Source: Lachnospiraceae bacterium
GTDB lineage: Bacteria > Bacillota > Clostridia > Lachnospirales > Lachnospiraceae
Assembly: GCA_016282745.1 (NCBI GenBank)
Contig: JAEELL010000146.1
Location: 1 to 64,000, forward strand
Length of the DNA stretch: 64,000 nucleotides
Reading direction: 5' to 3'
Below, in pieces: positions 27,515 to 37,500 of the stretch (positions within the stretch are counted from its first letter, which is position 1; every line of letters begins with the position of its first letter). The notes under the pieces were generated by a model that was given only the letters and a program-made list of their open reading frames with translations, searched no databases and was not told the DNA's origin. The position numbers and the translations under genes are program-made.

Positions 27515-28441
27515 ATGGAAGATTTAGGATTTATTGTATTAGTAGGAGTTATTGCGGTAATCGTTGTTATCGCTGTTTCTTGTATTCAGATTGTGCCACA
27601 GGCACACTCATATGTTATTGAAAGACTTGGTGCATATCAGGAAACATGGTCAGTAGGTTTACATTTCAAGGTTCCGTTCCTTGACAGAATTGCAAGAAGA
27701 GTAAACTTGAAAGAACAGGTTGCAGATTTTGAACCACAGCCGGTTATCACAAGAGATAACGTAACAATGCAGATTGACACAATCATTTTCTATCAGATTA
27801 CAGATGCAAAATTATATGCTTACGGTGTTGAAAATCCAATCGTTGCGATTAAGAACTTAACAGCAACAACACTTCGTAACATCGTTGGTGATTTGGAATT
27901 AGATGAAACATTAACATCCAGAGAAACAATCAACGCAAGAATGCGTGCGGAATTGGACGTTGCTACAGATCCTTGGGGAATCAAAGTAAACCGTGTAGAA
28001 TTAAAGAACATCATTCCACCAAGAGATATTCAGGAAGCAATGGAAAAACAGATGAGAGCTGAACGTGAAAAGCGTGAACAGATTCTTAGAGCAGAAGGTG
28101 AAAAGAAATCAGCTGTCCTGATTGCAGAAGGTAAGAAAGAAGCTGCAATCTTAAATGCGGAAGCTGATAACAGAGCAGCCGTGTTAAAGGCTGACGCTGA
28201 AAAGCAGAAGAAAATTCTGGAAGCTGAAGGTGAGGCTGCAGCGATTCTTAAAGTACAGCAGGCTACTGCGGATGGTATCAAAGCAATCAAAGATGCCGGA
28301 GCAGATCAGGCAGTTCTTACAATTAAGAGCTTGGAAGCATTTGCAGCAGCAGCAGACGGACAGGCTACAAAAATTATTATCCCATCTGAAATTCAGGGAA
28401 TTGCCGGTACAGTACAGGCATTGGCAGAAGTTGTAAAATAA
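27515..28441 (+). CDS. SPFH/Band 7 (stomatin/QmcA-like) membrane protein
   Basis: 308 residues. One N-terminal membrane helix, an SPFH domain (YVIERLGAYQETWSVGLHFKVPFLDRIARRV, then DPWGIKVNRVELKNIIPP), then a long Ala/Glu/Lys coiled coil (about residues 170-260) for oligomerisation. It pairs with the upstream NfeD gene, as in many bacteria, and probably scaffolds membrane complexes. A 10-bp stem-loop (28455-28480) follows the stop. Confidence 0.88.
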   Translation: MEDLGFIVLVGVIAVIVVIAVSCIQIVPQAHSYVIERLGAYQETWSVGLHFKVPFLDRIARRVNLKEQVADFEPQPVITRDNVTMQIDTIIFYQITDAKLYAYGVENPIVAIKNLTATTLRNIVGDLELDETLTSRETINARMRAELDVATDPWGIKVNRVELKNIIPPRDIQEAMEKQMRAEREKREQILRAEGEKKSAVLIAEGKKEAAILNAEADNRAAVLKADAEKQKKILEAEGEAAAILKVQQATADGIKAIKDAGADQAVLTIKSLEAFAAAADGQATKIIIPSEIQGIAGTVQALAEVVK

Positions 28442-28454
28442 GCAGAGTAAGGAA

Positions 28455-28480
28455 AATCCCATGCAGTATCGCATGGGATT
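28455..28480 (+). terminator. Stem-loop after the SPFH gene (weak terminator)
   Basis: AATCCCATGC (28455-28464) / GCATGGGATT (28471-28480) with a 6-base loop. Only a short, interrupted T stretch follows, so termination is probably partial and coaX-region genes may be read through. Confidence 0.5.
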
Positions 28481-28504
28481 GCCTTTGAGAATAAAGGAGC
28501 AAAT

Positions 28505-28849
28505 ATGTTTAATGATAAGATTGTTCTGTGCGGTTCCAACGCATATGAAAAGAAGTATTATCTGAACGAACAGTTTTCAAACCTTCCGGAACAGATTAAG
28601 CAGGAATTGCAGATTATGTGTGTTATGTTTACGGAAGAAATCGGCGGAATTCTCCTGTTGGAGTATCAGGAAGACGGAACGTTACAGTTTACGACACAGG
28701 CAAAAGAAGACGATATTCTTTATGATGATATCGGAAGTGGACTGAAGGTTCATCAAATGCAGGTAAACAAGAGAGATTTGCTGGAAGCTTTAGAGCTTTA
28801 CTATAGAGTTTTTGTATTGGGAGAAGATGCAGATGTTATTGACGATTGA
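28505..28849 (+). CDS. Small DUF6145-like protein
   Basis: 114 residues, acidic, no membrane segment or signal. The start ([21 protein letters not shown]) and the '[17 protein letters not shown]' strand pattern fit a small family I recall as DUF6145, common next to coaX in Lachnospiraceae. AAAGGAG precedes ATG 28505. Its end overlaps coaX by 17 bp, so the two are translationally coupled. Function unknown. Confidence 0.6.
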   Translation: MFNDKIVLCGSNAYEKKYYLNEQFSNLPEQIKQELQIMCVMFTEEIGGILLLEYQEDGTLQFTTQAKEDDILYDDIGSGLKVHQMQVNKRDLLEALELYYRVFVLGEDADVIDD

Positions 28850-29609
28850 TGTAGGAAATACAAATATTACTTTAGGACTTTTTGAAGGAACTGAGGTTTA
28901 TGCCACCTTCCGAATTACCACAAAGAGTAACAAAACTTCAGACGAATACGGTACCTTGATTGTAGATATGATTCGCGGAAGAGGGATTAGCATTGAAAAT
29001 ATTGAAGATGTTATTGTTGCTTCCGTTGTGCCGAAAGTAATGTATTCATTAAACAGTGGAATTATTAAATATCTTGGAATTGAACCGATTATTGTTGGCG
29101 TGGGAACCAAGACCGGAATCCGAATCAACAGAACGGATCCAAGAGAAGTGGGAACAGACCGTATCGTAGATGCTGTAGCAGCCTATGAAATTTACGGGGC
29201 ACCATGTATTGTTATTGACTTTGGTACTGCCACAACTTATGACTTAATCGGGCCGGATGGTACTTTTGAAGCCGGTGTCACTTCACCAGGAATTAAGATT
29301 TGTGCCAAGGCTCTTTGGAACGAAACCGCAAAATTGCCGGAAGTTGAAATTGCTAAGCCGGATACGATTTTGGCTCGAGATACAATCACCAGTATGCAGG
29401 CAGGTATTGTATACGGTTATATCGGCCAGACGGAATATATTGTGGAACATATTAAGAAAGCAAGCGGTATCGAAAACCTGAAGGTAATTGCCACCGGTGG
29501 TATGGGACGTATTATTTATGAAAATACGGATTGTATCGACATTTATGACAGTCAGTTAACCTTGCAGGGAATGCGCTTAATTTACGAAAAGAATAAAAAT
29601 AGGAAATAA
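28833..29609 (+). CDS. coaX: Type III pantothenate kinase
   Basis: 258 residues from ATG 28833, with GGGAGAA 7 bases upstream; this start gives the family N-terminus [15 protein letters not shown]. It phosphorylates pantothenate, the first step of coenzyme A synthesis. ASKHA-fold motifs are present: DVGNTN (phosphate 1), [21 protein letters not shown] (phosphate 2) and ATGGMG (adenosine). It overlaps the upstream small gene and ends one base before dusB, so the three form an operon. Confidence 0.93.
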   Translation: MLLTIDVGNTNITLGLFEGTEVYATFRITTKSNKTSDEYGTLIVDMIRGRGISIENIEDVIVASVVPKVMYSLNSGIIKYLGIEPIIVGVGTKTGIRINRTDPREVGTDRIVDAVAAYEIYGAPCIVIDFGTATTYDLIGPDGTFEAGVTSPGIKICAKALWNETAKLPEVEIAKPDTILARDTITSMQAGIVYGYIGQTEYIVEHIKKASGIENLKVIATGGMGRIIYENTDCIDIYDSQLTLQGMRLIYEKNKNRK

Positions 29610-29610
29610 G

Positions 29611-30573
29611 ATGAAAATAGGAACAATAGATATTAAGAATAGTATTGCATTGGGTCCAATGGCAGGTGTAACAGACCTGCCTTTTCGTTTCTTATGTAAG
29701 GAACAGGGTTGTGGGCTAATGTACACGGAAATGGTAAGTGCTAAAGCCATTTTATATAAGAATAAAAATACAAAGCCGTTGCTGGAAATCGGAGAAAGTG
29801 AACACCCCATCGGTGTTCAGCTTTTTGGTTCGGATCCTGACATCATGGCGGAAATCGGTGCTCAGGTGGCAGAAGGACCTTGTGATTTTATTGATATTAA
29901 TATGGGATGTCCGGTGCCGAAAATCGTAAACAACCATGAAGGCTCTTTTCTGTTGACACAGCCGAAATTGGTGGAAGATATTTTGACAAAGATGGTACAG
30001 GCGATTCCGAAGCCGGTGACGGTGAAGATTCGAAAAGGATTTAAGCAGGGAGAAACCCAGGCAGTGGAGATTGCAAAAATTGCTGAAGCCAGCGGTGTTT
30101 CTGCGATTGCAGTGCACGGAAGAACCAGAGAACAGTACTATAGCGGTACTGCAGATTGGGATGCGATTCGTGATGTGAAGAAGGCTGTAAAGGTGCCGGT
30201 CGTTGGAAACGGAGATATTTTCACACCGGAGGATGCTAAGGCAATGAAAGAATATACCGGATGTGACGGATTGATGATTGGCCGTGCAGCAAGAGGAAAC
30301 CCATGGATTTTCCATCGGGTAAATCACTATTTAGAAACCGGAGAAATTTTGCCGGAGCCAACCATGGATGAAGTACGGGACATGATTATCCGCCATGCGA
30401 AACTGCTCTGCGATTTTAAAGGAGAGTATACGGCGGTGCGTGAAATGAGAAAGCATATTGCATGGTATACACAGGGACAGCCGCACTCGGCAAAACTGAG
30501 AAAGCGATGCAATGAAATTACAAGTATGGATACACTATATGAAGTAATCAACATGAAACTTACGGAAGAGTAA
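29611..30573 (+). CDS. dusB: tRNA-dihydrouridine synthase
   Basis: 320 residues, FMN-dependent TIM barrel that reduces uridines in tRNA D-loops. Motifs: LGPMAGVTDLPFR at the start, DINMGCPVPKIV with the catalytic Cys, VKIRKGF, AVHGRTREQ, GNGDI and IGRAARGNPW for FMN phosphate binding. It begins right after coaX. Family-level call is firm; the DusB subclass is the usual one in Firmicutes. Confidence 0.92.
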   Translation: MKIGTIDIKNSIALGPMAGVTDLPFRFLCKEQGCGLMYTEMVSAKAILYKNKNTKPLLEIGESEHPIGVQLFGSDPDIMAEIGAQVAEGPCDFIDINMGCPVPKIVNNHEGSFLLTQPKLVEDILTKMVQAIPKPVTVKIRKGFKQGETQAVEIAKIAEASGVSAIAVHGRTREQYYSGTADWDAIRDVKKAVKVPVVGNGDIFTPEDAKAMKEYTGCDGLMIGRAARGNPWIFHRVNHYLETGEILPEPTMDEVRDMIIRHAKLLCDFKGEYTAVREMRKHIAWYTQGQPHSAKLRKRCNEITSMDTLYEVINMKLTEE

Positions 30574-30589
30574 GTGAAAGGAGGGTTCA

Positions 30590-31345
30590 ATGCCGGTAGC
30601 ATGTATTACAGGAGCAAGTTCCGGAATCGGAAAGGAATTTGCAAAACAGTATGCGGAAAAGGGATTTGATTTAATCCTTGTTGCCAGAAATAAAGAAGCC
30701 ATGGAACAGATTGCCGAGGAAGTATCTGTAAGTGTACAGATTTACACTTGTGATTTGTCCAATGAACTGCAGACACTGGAGCTGGCGGAAAAACTGAAGA
30801 AAGAAACCATTGATGTGCTGATTAACAATGCCGGATTCGGCGATGTGGGGAATTTCGAAGAAACGGATTTACACAAAGAAATCAATATGATTAACGTCAA
30901 TATTAAAGCACTTCACATTCTGATGAAAAAACTGTTGCCTCAGTTTTTGAAACGGGATAAAGGTTATATTCTCAATGTGGCATCCAGCGCAGGTTTGATG
31001 CCGGGAGGACCGTATATGGCGACGTATTATGCCACAAAGGCGTATGTTGTCAGCATGACAGGAGCTGTTTCGGATGAACTGAAACGTCGAAAGAGCCATG
31101 TGCATATCAGTGCCTTGTGTCCGGGACCGGTGGATACGAACTTTAATGAAGTGGCAGGAGTAAAGTTCTCATTGCCGGGAATCAGTGCAAAAGATTGCGT
31201 TTCCTATGCAATCAAAATGCTTTCAAGAGGAAAATTAATCATTGTTCCTACCTTTACAATGAAAGCAGCAGTTGTTGCAAGTCGACTCATTCCGAGAAGT
31301 ATGACGTTGCATATTACTGCAAATCAACAAAAAAAGAAAATTTGA
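30590..31345 (+). CDS. Short-chain dehydrogenase/reductase
   Basis: 251 residues. Rossmann motif TGASSGIGKEF, NNAGFGD, the catalytic Ser of the NVASSAG block, and a YYATK (YxxxK) active site are all present, so it should be an active NAD(P)H-dependent classical SDR (DltE/YqjQ-like group). AAAGGAGG precedes the ATG. It is the last gene of the coaX-dusB unit; its terminator overlaps the next promoter. Substrate unknown. Confidence 0.85.
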   Translation: MPVACITGASSGIGKEFAKQYAEKGFDLILVARNKEAMEQIAEEVSVSVQIYTCDLSNELQTLELAEKLKKETIDVLINNAGFGDVGNFEETDLHKEINMINVNIKALHILMKKLLPQFLKRDKGYILNVASSAGLMPGGPYMATYYATKAYVVSMTGAVSDELKRRKSHVHISALCPGPVDTNFNEVAGVKFSLPGISAKDCVSYAIKMLSRGKLIIVPTFTMKAAVVASRLIPRSMTLHITANQQKKKI

Positions 31346-31352
31346 ACAACTT

Positions 31353-31406
31353 TAGTCAAGGATAAACAATTCTAGTCATTCTAATAAGTTGTGCAATGTT
31401 TATAAT
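31353..31406 (+). promoter_or_regulatory. Candidate activated promoter of chbP with direct repeats
   Basis: Perfect TATAAT (31401-31406) lacks a good -35, as at activator-dependent promoters. Two TAGTCA copies 20 bp apart (31353-31358 and 31373-31378) end at the -35 position. Such spacing suits an AraC-type dimer, and a YesN-like regulator is encoded in the same cluster. Confidence 0.45.
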
Positions 31407-31407
31407 T

Positions 31408-31450
31408 AGAGATGGTGGAGGTACAGGTTTTCCGAAACCATCTCTTTTTT
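31408..31450 (+). terminator. Terminator of the SDR unit, overlapping the chbP promoter start
   Basis: AGAGATGGT (31408-31416) / ACCATCTCT (31437-31445) followed by T residues. The predicted chbP start near 31413 falls inside the 5' arm, so transcripts from that promoter would carry only a broken stem and escape termination. Confidence 0.75.
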
Positions 31451-31512
31451 ACCAAAAAAGATTTGCCCAACAACTTCCACCAATTTTTTTGACATAAAGA
31501 ATGGAGAGAAGA

Positions 31513-33906
31513 ATGAAATACGGTTATTTTGACAACGACAACAGAGAATATGTGATTGATAAAATCGATGTTCCGGTATCCTGGACTAATTATCTGGGCT
31601 TAAAAGACACTTGCGTCGTAATGAATCATACGGCAGGGGGCTATATGTTCCACAAGTCACCGGAATATCATCGAATGACCAGATTCCATGGAAACACAGT
31701 ACCAATGGATCGCCCGGGTCATTATGTTTACATTAGAGACAACGACAGCGAAGACTATTTCTCAATTTCATGGCAGCCGGTTTCAAAAGACCTGAACAAG
31801 GCAAAATACCGTTGCCGTCATGGACTTTCTTATTCAGTATTTGAATGTGAATACGACAAATTAAAGGCTTCTCAGAAGATGTCCGTTCCAATGAATGATG
31901 ATGTGGAACTTTGGGATGTCAAAATTAAAAATGAAGATGATAAGCCGAGAAACTTAAGCGTATTTTCTTATCTTGAGTTTTCTTTCCATCATATTATGAT
32001 AGATAATCAGAATTTCCAAATGAGTTTATATTGTGCAGGTTCTTCTTATGAAGATGGCGTCATTGAAAATGACCTTTTCTATGAAGAGTTTGGATTCCAG
32101 TTCTTTACTTCCAATTTTGAACCGGATGGATTTGATTGTTTAAGAGATACCTTTATCGGTACTTATAATTCAGAAAACAACCCGCTGGCCGTCTCCCGCG
32201 GTCAGTGTTTCTCCTCTTTTGAAAAGGGCGGTAACCACTGCGGCTCCCTGCAGAAGAATCTTGTTCTGATGCCGGGAGAGGAGGTCCGCCTGATCTTTAT
32301 CCTTGGAGAAGGAAACAGAGAAGTAGGTAAAAAATATAAAGAAAAATACAGTGACTTTGCAACAGTAGACAAAGTTTACGAGGAACTGAAGGCGTACTGG
32401 GATGACAAGTGTTCCAGACTTGTAGTAAACACTCCAAGTGATGCCATGAATACAATGCTGAATATCTGGAATCTGTATCAGTCAGAAATCAACGTTATGT
32501 TCTCCCGTTTCGCTTCCTTTATTGAAGTAGGTGGAAGAACCGGTCTTGGTTATCGTGATACCGCACAGGATTCCATGACAATTCCGCATTCCAACCCGGA
32601 AAAATGTAAGGAACGTATTTGTCAGTTATTAAACGGATTGACTTCTCACGGCTACGGACTCCACCTGTTTGAACCACGTTGGTTTGAAAAGGAAAAGGAA
32701 GAAAAGAAACCGTTCAAGTCTCCGACAGTAGTTCCGGGAATCAATAAACAGGACATTATCCATGGAATCGAAGATGCCTGCGCAGATGATGCGTTATGGC
32801 TTGTTCCTTCCATTGTGGAATATATTAGAGAAACCGGAGACTTCAGCTTTGCTGATATGGAAATCGATTATGCCGATACCGGAAGAGACACCGTATACGA
32901 CCATATGAAGAGCATTTTGGATTTCTCTACAAAAGAAGTCGGAAAAACCGGAATCTGTAAAGGACTTCGTGCCGATTGGAACGACTGCCTGAACCTTGGT
33001 GGTGGTGAAAGTGCAATGGTATCCTTCCTGCACTATTGGGCACTGGATCACTTTATCGATTTGGCGAAGTACCTTGGCAGAGATGAAGACGTAGCAAAAT
33101 ACAGCCGGATTCAGGAAAAAGTCAAGGCTGTGTGTGATAAAGAATTGTGGGATGGGGACTGGTACATCCGCGGAATTACAAAGAACGGAAAGAAAATCGG
33201 TACCCATACCAATGAAGAAGGAAAGATTCATTTAGAAAGTAATGCCTGGGCAGTTCTCTCCGGCGCAGCACCGGAAGACAAAGCCAAGAAGGCATTGGAC
33301 AGCATTCACGAATACCTTGCAACACCATACGGTATTATGTTGAATGCACCATCCTATACAGTACCGGATGACGACATTGGATTTATTACCAGAGTTTATC
33401 CGGGCGTTAAAGAAAACGGAGCAATCTTCTCCCATCCAAACCCATGGGCATGGGCGGCAGAATGTATTATCGGAAACGGTGACAGAGCAATGGAATACTA
33501 TGATTCCCTTTGCCCATACAACCAGAACGACAAGATTGAAATTCGTCAGTCAGAACCATATTCATACTGCCAGTTCATTATGGGAAAAGACCATACAGCT
33601 TATGGTCGTGCAAGACATCCGTTTATGACCGGTTCCGGTGGATGGTCTTACTTCTCAGCAACCAGATATATGCTGGGAATCAGACCGGGATTTGACACCA
33701 TGGAAATTGACCCATGTATTCCTGCAGACTGGAAAGAATATTCTGTCAGCAGAGTATGGCGTGGTGCAACTTATGACATTCACGTAACAAATCCAGCCGG
33801 CGTAATGAAAGGCGTAAAGGAAATTAAATTAAACGGTGAAACCGTAGAAAAAATTCCTGCAATGCCATCCGGCACCACAACAAAAGTAGAGATAATAATG
33901 GGGTAA
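31513..33906 (+). CDS. chbP: GH94 N,N'-diacetylchitobiose phosphorylase
   Basis: 797 residues from ATG 31513 (GGAGAG upstream); this start gives MKYGYFDNDNREYV, the N-terminus I recall for Vibrio chitobiose phosphorylase. The enzyme splits (GlcNAc)2 with phosphate into GlcNAc-1-phosphate and GlcNAc. The catalytic block RADWNDCLNLGGGES has its Asp at residue 491, next to the Asp492 general acid reported for the Vibrio enzyme. SHPNPWAWAAE and a C-terminal VWRGATYDIHV also fit. It has no signal peptide, so it works on imported disaccharide. The phosphohexomutase, nagA and nagB nearby complete the route to fructose-6-phosphate, which favours chitobiose over cellobiose. Confidence 0.87.
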   Translation: MKYGYFDNDNREYVIDKIDVPVSWTNYLGLKDTCVVMNHTAGGYMFHKSPEYHRMTRFHGNTVPMDRPGHYVYIRDNDSEDYFSISWQPVSKDLNKAKYRCRHGLSYSVFECEYDKLKASQKMSVPMNDDVELWDVKIKNEDDKPRNLSVFSYLEFSFHHIMIDNQNFQMSLYCAGSSYEDGVIENDLFYEEFGFQFFTSNFEPDGFDCLRDTFIGTYNSENNPLAVSRGQCFSSFEKGGNHCGSLQKNLVLMPGEEVRLIFILGEGNREVGKKYKEKYSDFATVDKVYEELKAYWDDKCSRLVVNTPSDAMNTMLNIWNLYQSEINVMFSRFASFIEVGGRTGLGYRDTAQDSMTIPHSNPEKCKERICQLLNGLTSHGYGLHLFEPRWFEKEKEEKKPFKSPTVVPGINKQDIIHGIEDACADDALWLVPSIVEYIRETGDFSFADMEIDYADTGRDTVYDHMKSILDFSTKEVGKTGICKGLRADWNDCLNLGGGESAMVSFLHYWALDHFIDLAKYLGRDEDVAKYSRIQEKVKAVCDKELWDGDWYIRGITKNGKKIGTHTNEEGKIHLESNAWAVLSGAAPEDKAKKALDSIHEYLATPYGIMLNAPSYTVPDDDIGFITRVYPGVKENGAIFSHPNPWAWAAECIIGNGDRAMEYYDSLCPYNQNDKIEIRQSEPYSYCQFIMGKDHTAYGRARHPFMTGSGGWSYFSATRYMLGIRPGFDTMEIDPCIPADWKEYSVSRVWRGATYDIHVTNPAGVMKGVKEIKLNGETVEKIPAMPSGTTTKVEIIMG

Positions 33907-33918
33907 CCCATAAGTATT

Positions 33919-33944
33919 GGAGTGAAGCAGGATCGTTTCACTCC
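33919..33944 (+). promoter_or_regulatory. Intercistronic stem-loop
   Basis: GGAGTGAA (33919-33926) / TTCACTCC (33937-33944). No T-run follows, so it is probably an mRNA processing or stability element between chbP and the mutase gene. Confidence 0.45.
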
Positions 33945-34005
33945 ATTATTTAAAATCCTTCTTAATATTGAGGCAATGGAAGGAATTGGAAGAAAGGAGA
34001 CAAAC

Positions 34006-35418
34006 ATGATTAAGTTTGGAACAGGTGGTTGGAGAACCATCATAGGAGATGAATTTATTAAAACAAACATCCAGTTAATTGCCACAGCAATGTGTGACAA
34101 AATGGAAGCCGAAGGAAAGACAGATAAGGGAATCATCATCGGCTATGACAAGAGATTCTTATCGAAGGAAGCAATGCAGTGGTTAGGAATGGTATTTGCC
34201 AAGAGAGGGATTAAAGCCCAGTTGGTTAATAAAGCAGCTCCAACTCCGCTCATTATGTTCTGTGTCGAAAAAAATGAAATGCCATATGGAATGATGGTTA
34301 CAGCCAGCCACAACCCAGCACTTTATAACGGGATTAAGGTATTTACATACGGTGGACGTGATGCAGATCAGGATCAGACCGATGAAATTGAACGCTATAT
34401 TGAAAAGATTGATCCTGCCACAGTAGAAGAAATGCCATATGATGAAGCTGTTGAAAAAGGATTAATTGAAGAAATTTATCCGTTAAATGAATATATTGAT
34501 AACATTATTGCAAACATTAACATGGATGCAATTAAGGATGCGAGATTAAAAATTGCATTGGACCCAATGTATGGTGTATCAGAAATTCCGTTGAAGACAT
34601 TATTACTGACAGCAAGATGTGACGTGGAGACAATCCATGATGTTCACGATACATTGTTCGGTGGAAAACTTCCTTCTCCATCTGCAAATACATTGAGAGG
34701 CTTAATTTCCCGCGTAATGGATTACAACTTCGATATCGGTATTGCGACAGATGGTGATGCGGACCGCCTTGGTGTTATTGATGATACGGGAAGATTTTTA
34801 CATCCAAATGATATCCTTGTACTTTTGTACTATTATCTAGTAAAATATAAGGGATGGCACGGAGCAGTTGTACGAAACGTGGCAACAACACACATGCTTG
34901 ATAAAGTTGCAAAGAAGTTCGGCGAAGAATGCTATGAAGTGCCTGTTGGATTTAAACATATTTCTGCAAAGATGACAGAAGTAGATGCCGTAATCGGTGG
35001 AGAATCTTCCGGTGGATTGACTGTAAGAGGTCACATCAATGGTAAAGATGGTATTTACGCAGCAATGTTGCTGATTGAAATGATTGCTGTCACAGGCAGA
35101 AAGATTTCAGAAATCTACAAAGACATTGAAGAAGAATGTGGCAGTATTTATATGGAAGAACGCGATTATCGTTTCAGCCCACAGAAGAAGATAGAAGTAA
35201 ATCAGTTGTTAATGGAAGATAAAAAACTTCCGGAATTCCCATATGAAGTGGAAAGAGTTTCTTATATGGATGGATGCAAAGTTTATTTCAAAAACGGTGG
35301 CTGGGTAATCGGAAGATTTTCAGGCACAGAACCATTGATTCGAATCTTCTGCGAAATGCCGAAGAGAGAAGATGCAGTGGAGGTTTGCGATATCTTTAAA
35401 GAATTTTTAGGACTGTAA
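34006..35418 (+). CDS. Alpha-D-phosphohexomutase (probable GlcNAc-1-P / hexose-1-P mutase)
   Basis: 470 residues from ATG 34006 with AGAAAGGAG upstream. All four family loops are present: TASHNPALYNG with the phosphoserine, DGDADRLG metal loop, GGESSGG sugar-binding loop and SGTEPLIRIF phosphate-binding loop. Family members interconvert hexose 1- and 6-phosphates. Immediately downstream of chbP, the expected job is GlcNAc-1-phosphate to GlcNAc-6-phosphate, feeding NagA. Sequence alone does not exclude phosphoglucomutase or phosphomannomutase activity. Confidence 0.82.
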   Translation: MIKFGTGGWRTIIGDEFIKTNIQLIATAMCDKMEAEGKTDKGIIIGYDKRFLSKEAMQWLGMVFAKRGIKAQLVNKAAPTPLIMFCVEKNEMPYGMMVTASHNPALYNGIKVFTYGGRDADQDQTDEIERYIEKIDPATVEEMPYDEAVEKGLIEEIYPLNEYIDNIIANINMDAIKDARLKIALDPMYGVSEIPLKTLLLTARCDVETIHDVHDTLFGGKLPSPSANTLRGLISRVMDYNFDIGIATDGDADRLGVIDDTGRFLHPNDILVLLYYYLVKYKGWHGAVVRNVATTHMLDKVAKKFGEECYEVPVGFKHISAKMTEVDAVIGGESSGGLTVRGHINGKDGIYAAMLLIEMIAVTGRKISEIYKDIEEECGSIYMEERDYRFSPQKKIEVNQLLMEDKKLPEFPYEVERVSYMDGCKVYFKNGGWVIGRFSGTEPLIRIFCEMPKREDAVEVCDIFKEFLGL

Positions 35419-35470
35419 GAAAAAGCCAGATACAAAATAATACTGCGAATTAGATAATGGAGGAGAAACA

Positions 35471-37282
35471 TTGACTATTGGAAAGAATTTTCGAAAGACA
35501 ATAACAAAATCCAGCTTATCGATCGGAATGGTTCGAGTAATTATTTTGTGCTGGCTTTTACCATATGTATTGGTATCCCTTTTCTGGTTGTATTACACGG
35601 AAATCAGAAACAATGAACGAATCACGGATTCGGCTATGACTTCTGTGGGAAATGCAGCTCAGATTAGTGGACGAATGATTGAAGAAACTATCAACTTATC
35701 TTTGCAGGCTTCTTATGATGAGGTTATTCGAAAAAGTTATGAAGAATATTTAGTTTCTAAAAATGAAGACAAACTGTATGGCGATGTCATGGATTATATG
35801 AAGCGTCAGTATAAGTATACCAAGTTGGTTTCCAATACTAAGCTGCTGTTTAACATGGAACTTCAACGAAACTATGAAACATTCAGTAATCCGGCCGGGT
35901 CTTCCTATAACAAAGCGCAGAAAATTACTACAGATATGGTAAAAGCATTGAAACTGGAAGCCAAGGATTTAGGAACAAAGACGAAGCTTACTAGTGTAGA
36001 TGGTCATCTGTTTATGATTCGAAATCTTGTGACGAAAGATTTTGTTCCCTTTGCAACGCTGGTATTTGAATTAAACAGAGATACAATTTTTGATGCGATT
36101 AAAAATGTTGTCTGGCAACAGTCCGGACAGGTTTATGTGGACGAATCATTGGTCTACGAAAGTAAGAGTTTAGACCGTGAAACAAAGTCTTTGCTGGACA
36201 AATATTATGACGAACGATTGTCTTGGGAAAATATGCCTCAGACGAATGTGAAAAATACCTTTTTCCAACGGTCAAACAACATTGCCAGTTCCATTGTTAA
36301 TGCAAATGGACAGAAGCTTACCATTGTAACAAAACTGAATGAGAAGGAAATTGTTAGTGAAAGCGGAACCTATATGATTGTCTTTTCAGCAATGTTCGTT
36401 TTACTGGTGCCATTGCTGGCGGCTACGTTCTATTATTTCTTCCATAATATCAGTTTCCCAATTTCCAAATTGGTAAGTGCTTCGGAACATATTGAAAAGG
36501 GAAAATATGGGTATAAAATCGAAAAATTTGACAGAAATGAAGAGTTTGAACGGTTGATTGATACCTTCAACCACATGTCCGAAAGTCTGGAAGAATCCTT
36601 TAACCGGATTTATGCGGAAGAAGTTGCAGCCCGAGATGCTAATATGAAAGCGTTGCAGGCACAGATTAATCCACACTTCCTGAACAATACGCTGGAAATA
36701 ATTAACTGGAAGGCACGCCTTAGCGGCAATGAAGATGTAAGCAAAATGATATCGGCCCTCAGCACCATGATGAATGCCACAATGGATCGAAAGAACGAGG
36801 CTTTCATTACGATTGAAGAAGAGTTACGGTACGTGGATGCGTATTTATATATTATTTATGCCAGATTTGGTGGAAAGTTCAAGTTTACCCAAGAAGTGGA
36901 TGAACAGGTTCTTACGAAAAAAATCCCTCGATTGATTATTCAGCCGTTGGTAGAAAATGTGGTAGAACATACCGGTGACTCCAAAGGGAATATGGAAGGA
37001 AAGCTGATTGTGCGTATGGATGGAGACTTCCTGAAAATCCGCGTGGAAAACAACGGAAATCTTACGGAGGAAAATAAGGAACGAATTCAAAAACTGCTTT
37101 CTCAGACCAAGCTGGGGGACAGCAATGAAAATATCGGTATCAGAAATGTTAATCTACGATTGAAATTGCTTTATGGAGAAGACAGTGGTTTGACAATTAC
37201 CAACGAAGTAGATGGTTTGACCGTTAGTGAAATTCTGATTGAAAATAAGGAAATTTTGCCGATGGAAAACTTGGAAGAATAA
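35471..37282 (+). CDS. YesM-type sensor histidine kinase
   Basis: 603 residues. Start is TTG 35471, 5 bases after AGGAG. Two membrane helices (about residues 20-42 and 300-322) flank an extracellular sensor region; a HAMP domain follows, then the His_kinase/YesM motif QAQINPHFLNNTLEIINW with His402, then an HATPase domain (PLVENVVEH, GIRNVNLRLKLLYG). It pairs with the AraC-type response regulator at 40866. Placement inside the chitobiose cluster suggests it senses an extracellular sugar or the substrate-loaded binding protein. Confidence 0.88.
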   Translation: MTIGKNFRKTITKSSLSIGMVRVIILCWLLPYVLVSLFWLYYTEIRNNERITDSAMTSVGNAAQISGRMIEETINLSLQASYDEVIRKSYEEYLVSKNEDKLYGDVMDYMKRQYKYTKLVSNTKLLFNMELQRNYETFSNPAGSSYNKAQKITTDMVKALKLEAKDLGTKTKLTSVDGHLFMIRNLVTKDFVPFATLVFELNRDTIFDAIKNVVWQQSGQVYVDESLVYESKSLDRETKSLLDKYYDERLSWENMPQTNVKNTFFQRSNNIASSIVNANGQKLTIVTKLNEKEIVSESGTYMIVFSAMFVLLVPLLAATFYYFFHNISFPISKLVSASEHIEKGKYGYKIEKFDRNEEFERLIDTFNHMSESLEESFNRIYAEEVAARDANMKALQAQINPHFLNNTLEIINWKARLSGNEDVSKMISALSTMMNATMDRKNEAFITIEEELRYVDAYLYIIYARFGGKFKFTQEVDEQVLTKKIPRLIIQPLVENVVEHTGDSKGNMEGKLIVRMDGDFLKIRVENNGNLTEENKERIQKLLSQTKLGDSNENIGIRNVNLRLKLLYGEDSGLTITNEVDGLTVSEILIENKEILPMENLEE

Positions 37283-37389
37283 AGGACAGAATGTGATATA
37301 TAATTGATGAAAAACAAACCGGAACAACCATAGACAAATTGAAGCAAGAAGATGCAAATTTTTCTTGAAAATTTACAAAATCAAACAAC

Positions 37390-37427
37390 AAAATGCCAAT
37401 AAGATGCATTCTCTTATTGGCATCTTT
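37390..37427 (+). terminator. Rho-independent terminator
   Basis: ATGCCAATAAGA, loop, TCTTATTGGCAT, then CTTTTGT. It separates the chbP-mutase-kinase unit from the transporter unit. Confidence 0.8.
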
Positions 37428-37500
37428 TGTATAAAATAAACATATCATAATCGCAAAGGGTTTAGTCTCCCAGCGATGTATTAAAGAGGAGGATATAAAG

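Noticed and set aside
29752-30327. Minus-strand open frame over dusB
   Set aside because: Antisense shadow of a conserved gene, with no start signal or domain.
31489-31494. Perfect TTGACA just before chbP as a promoter
   Set aside because: The ribosome site and start follow within about 20 bases, leaving no room for a -10 element and start.
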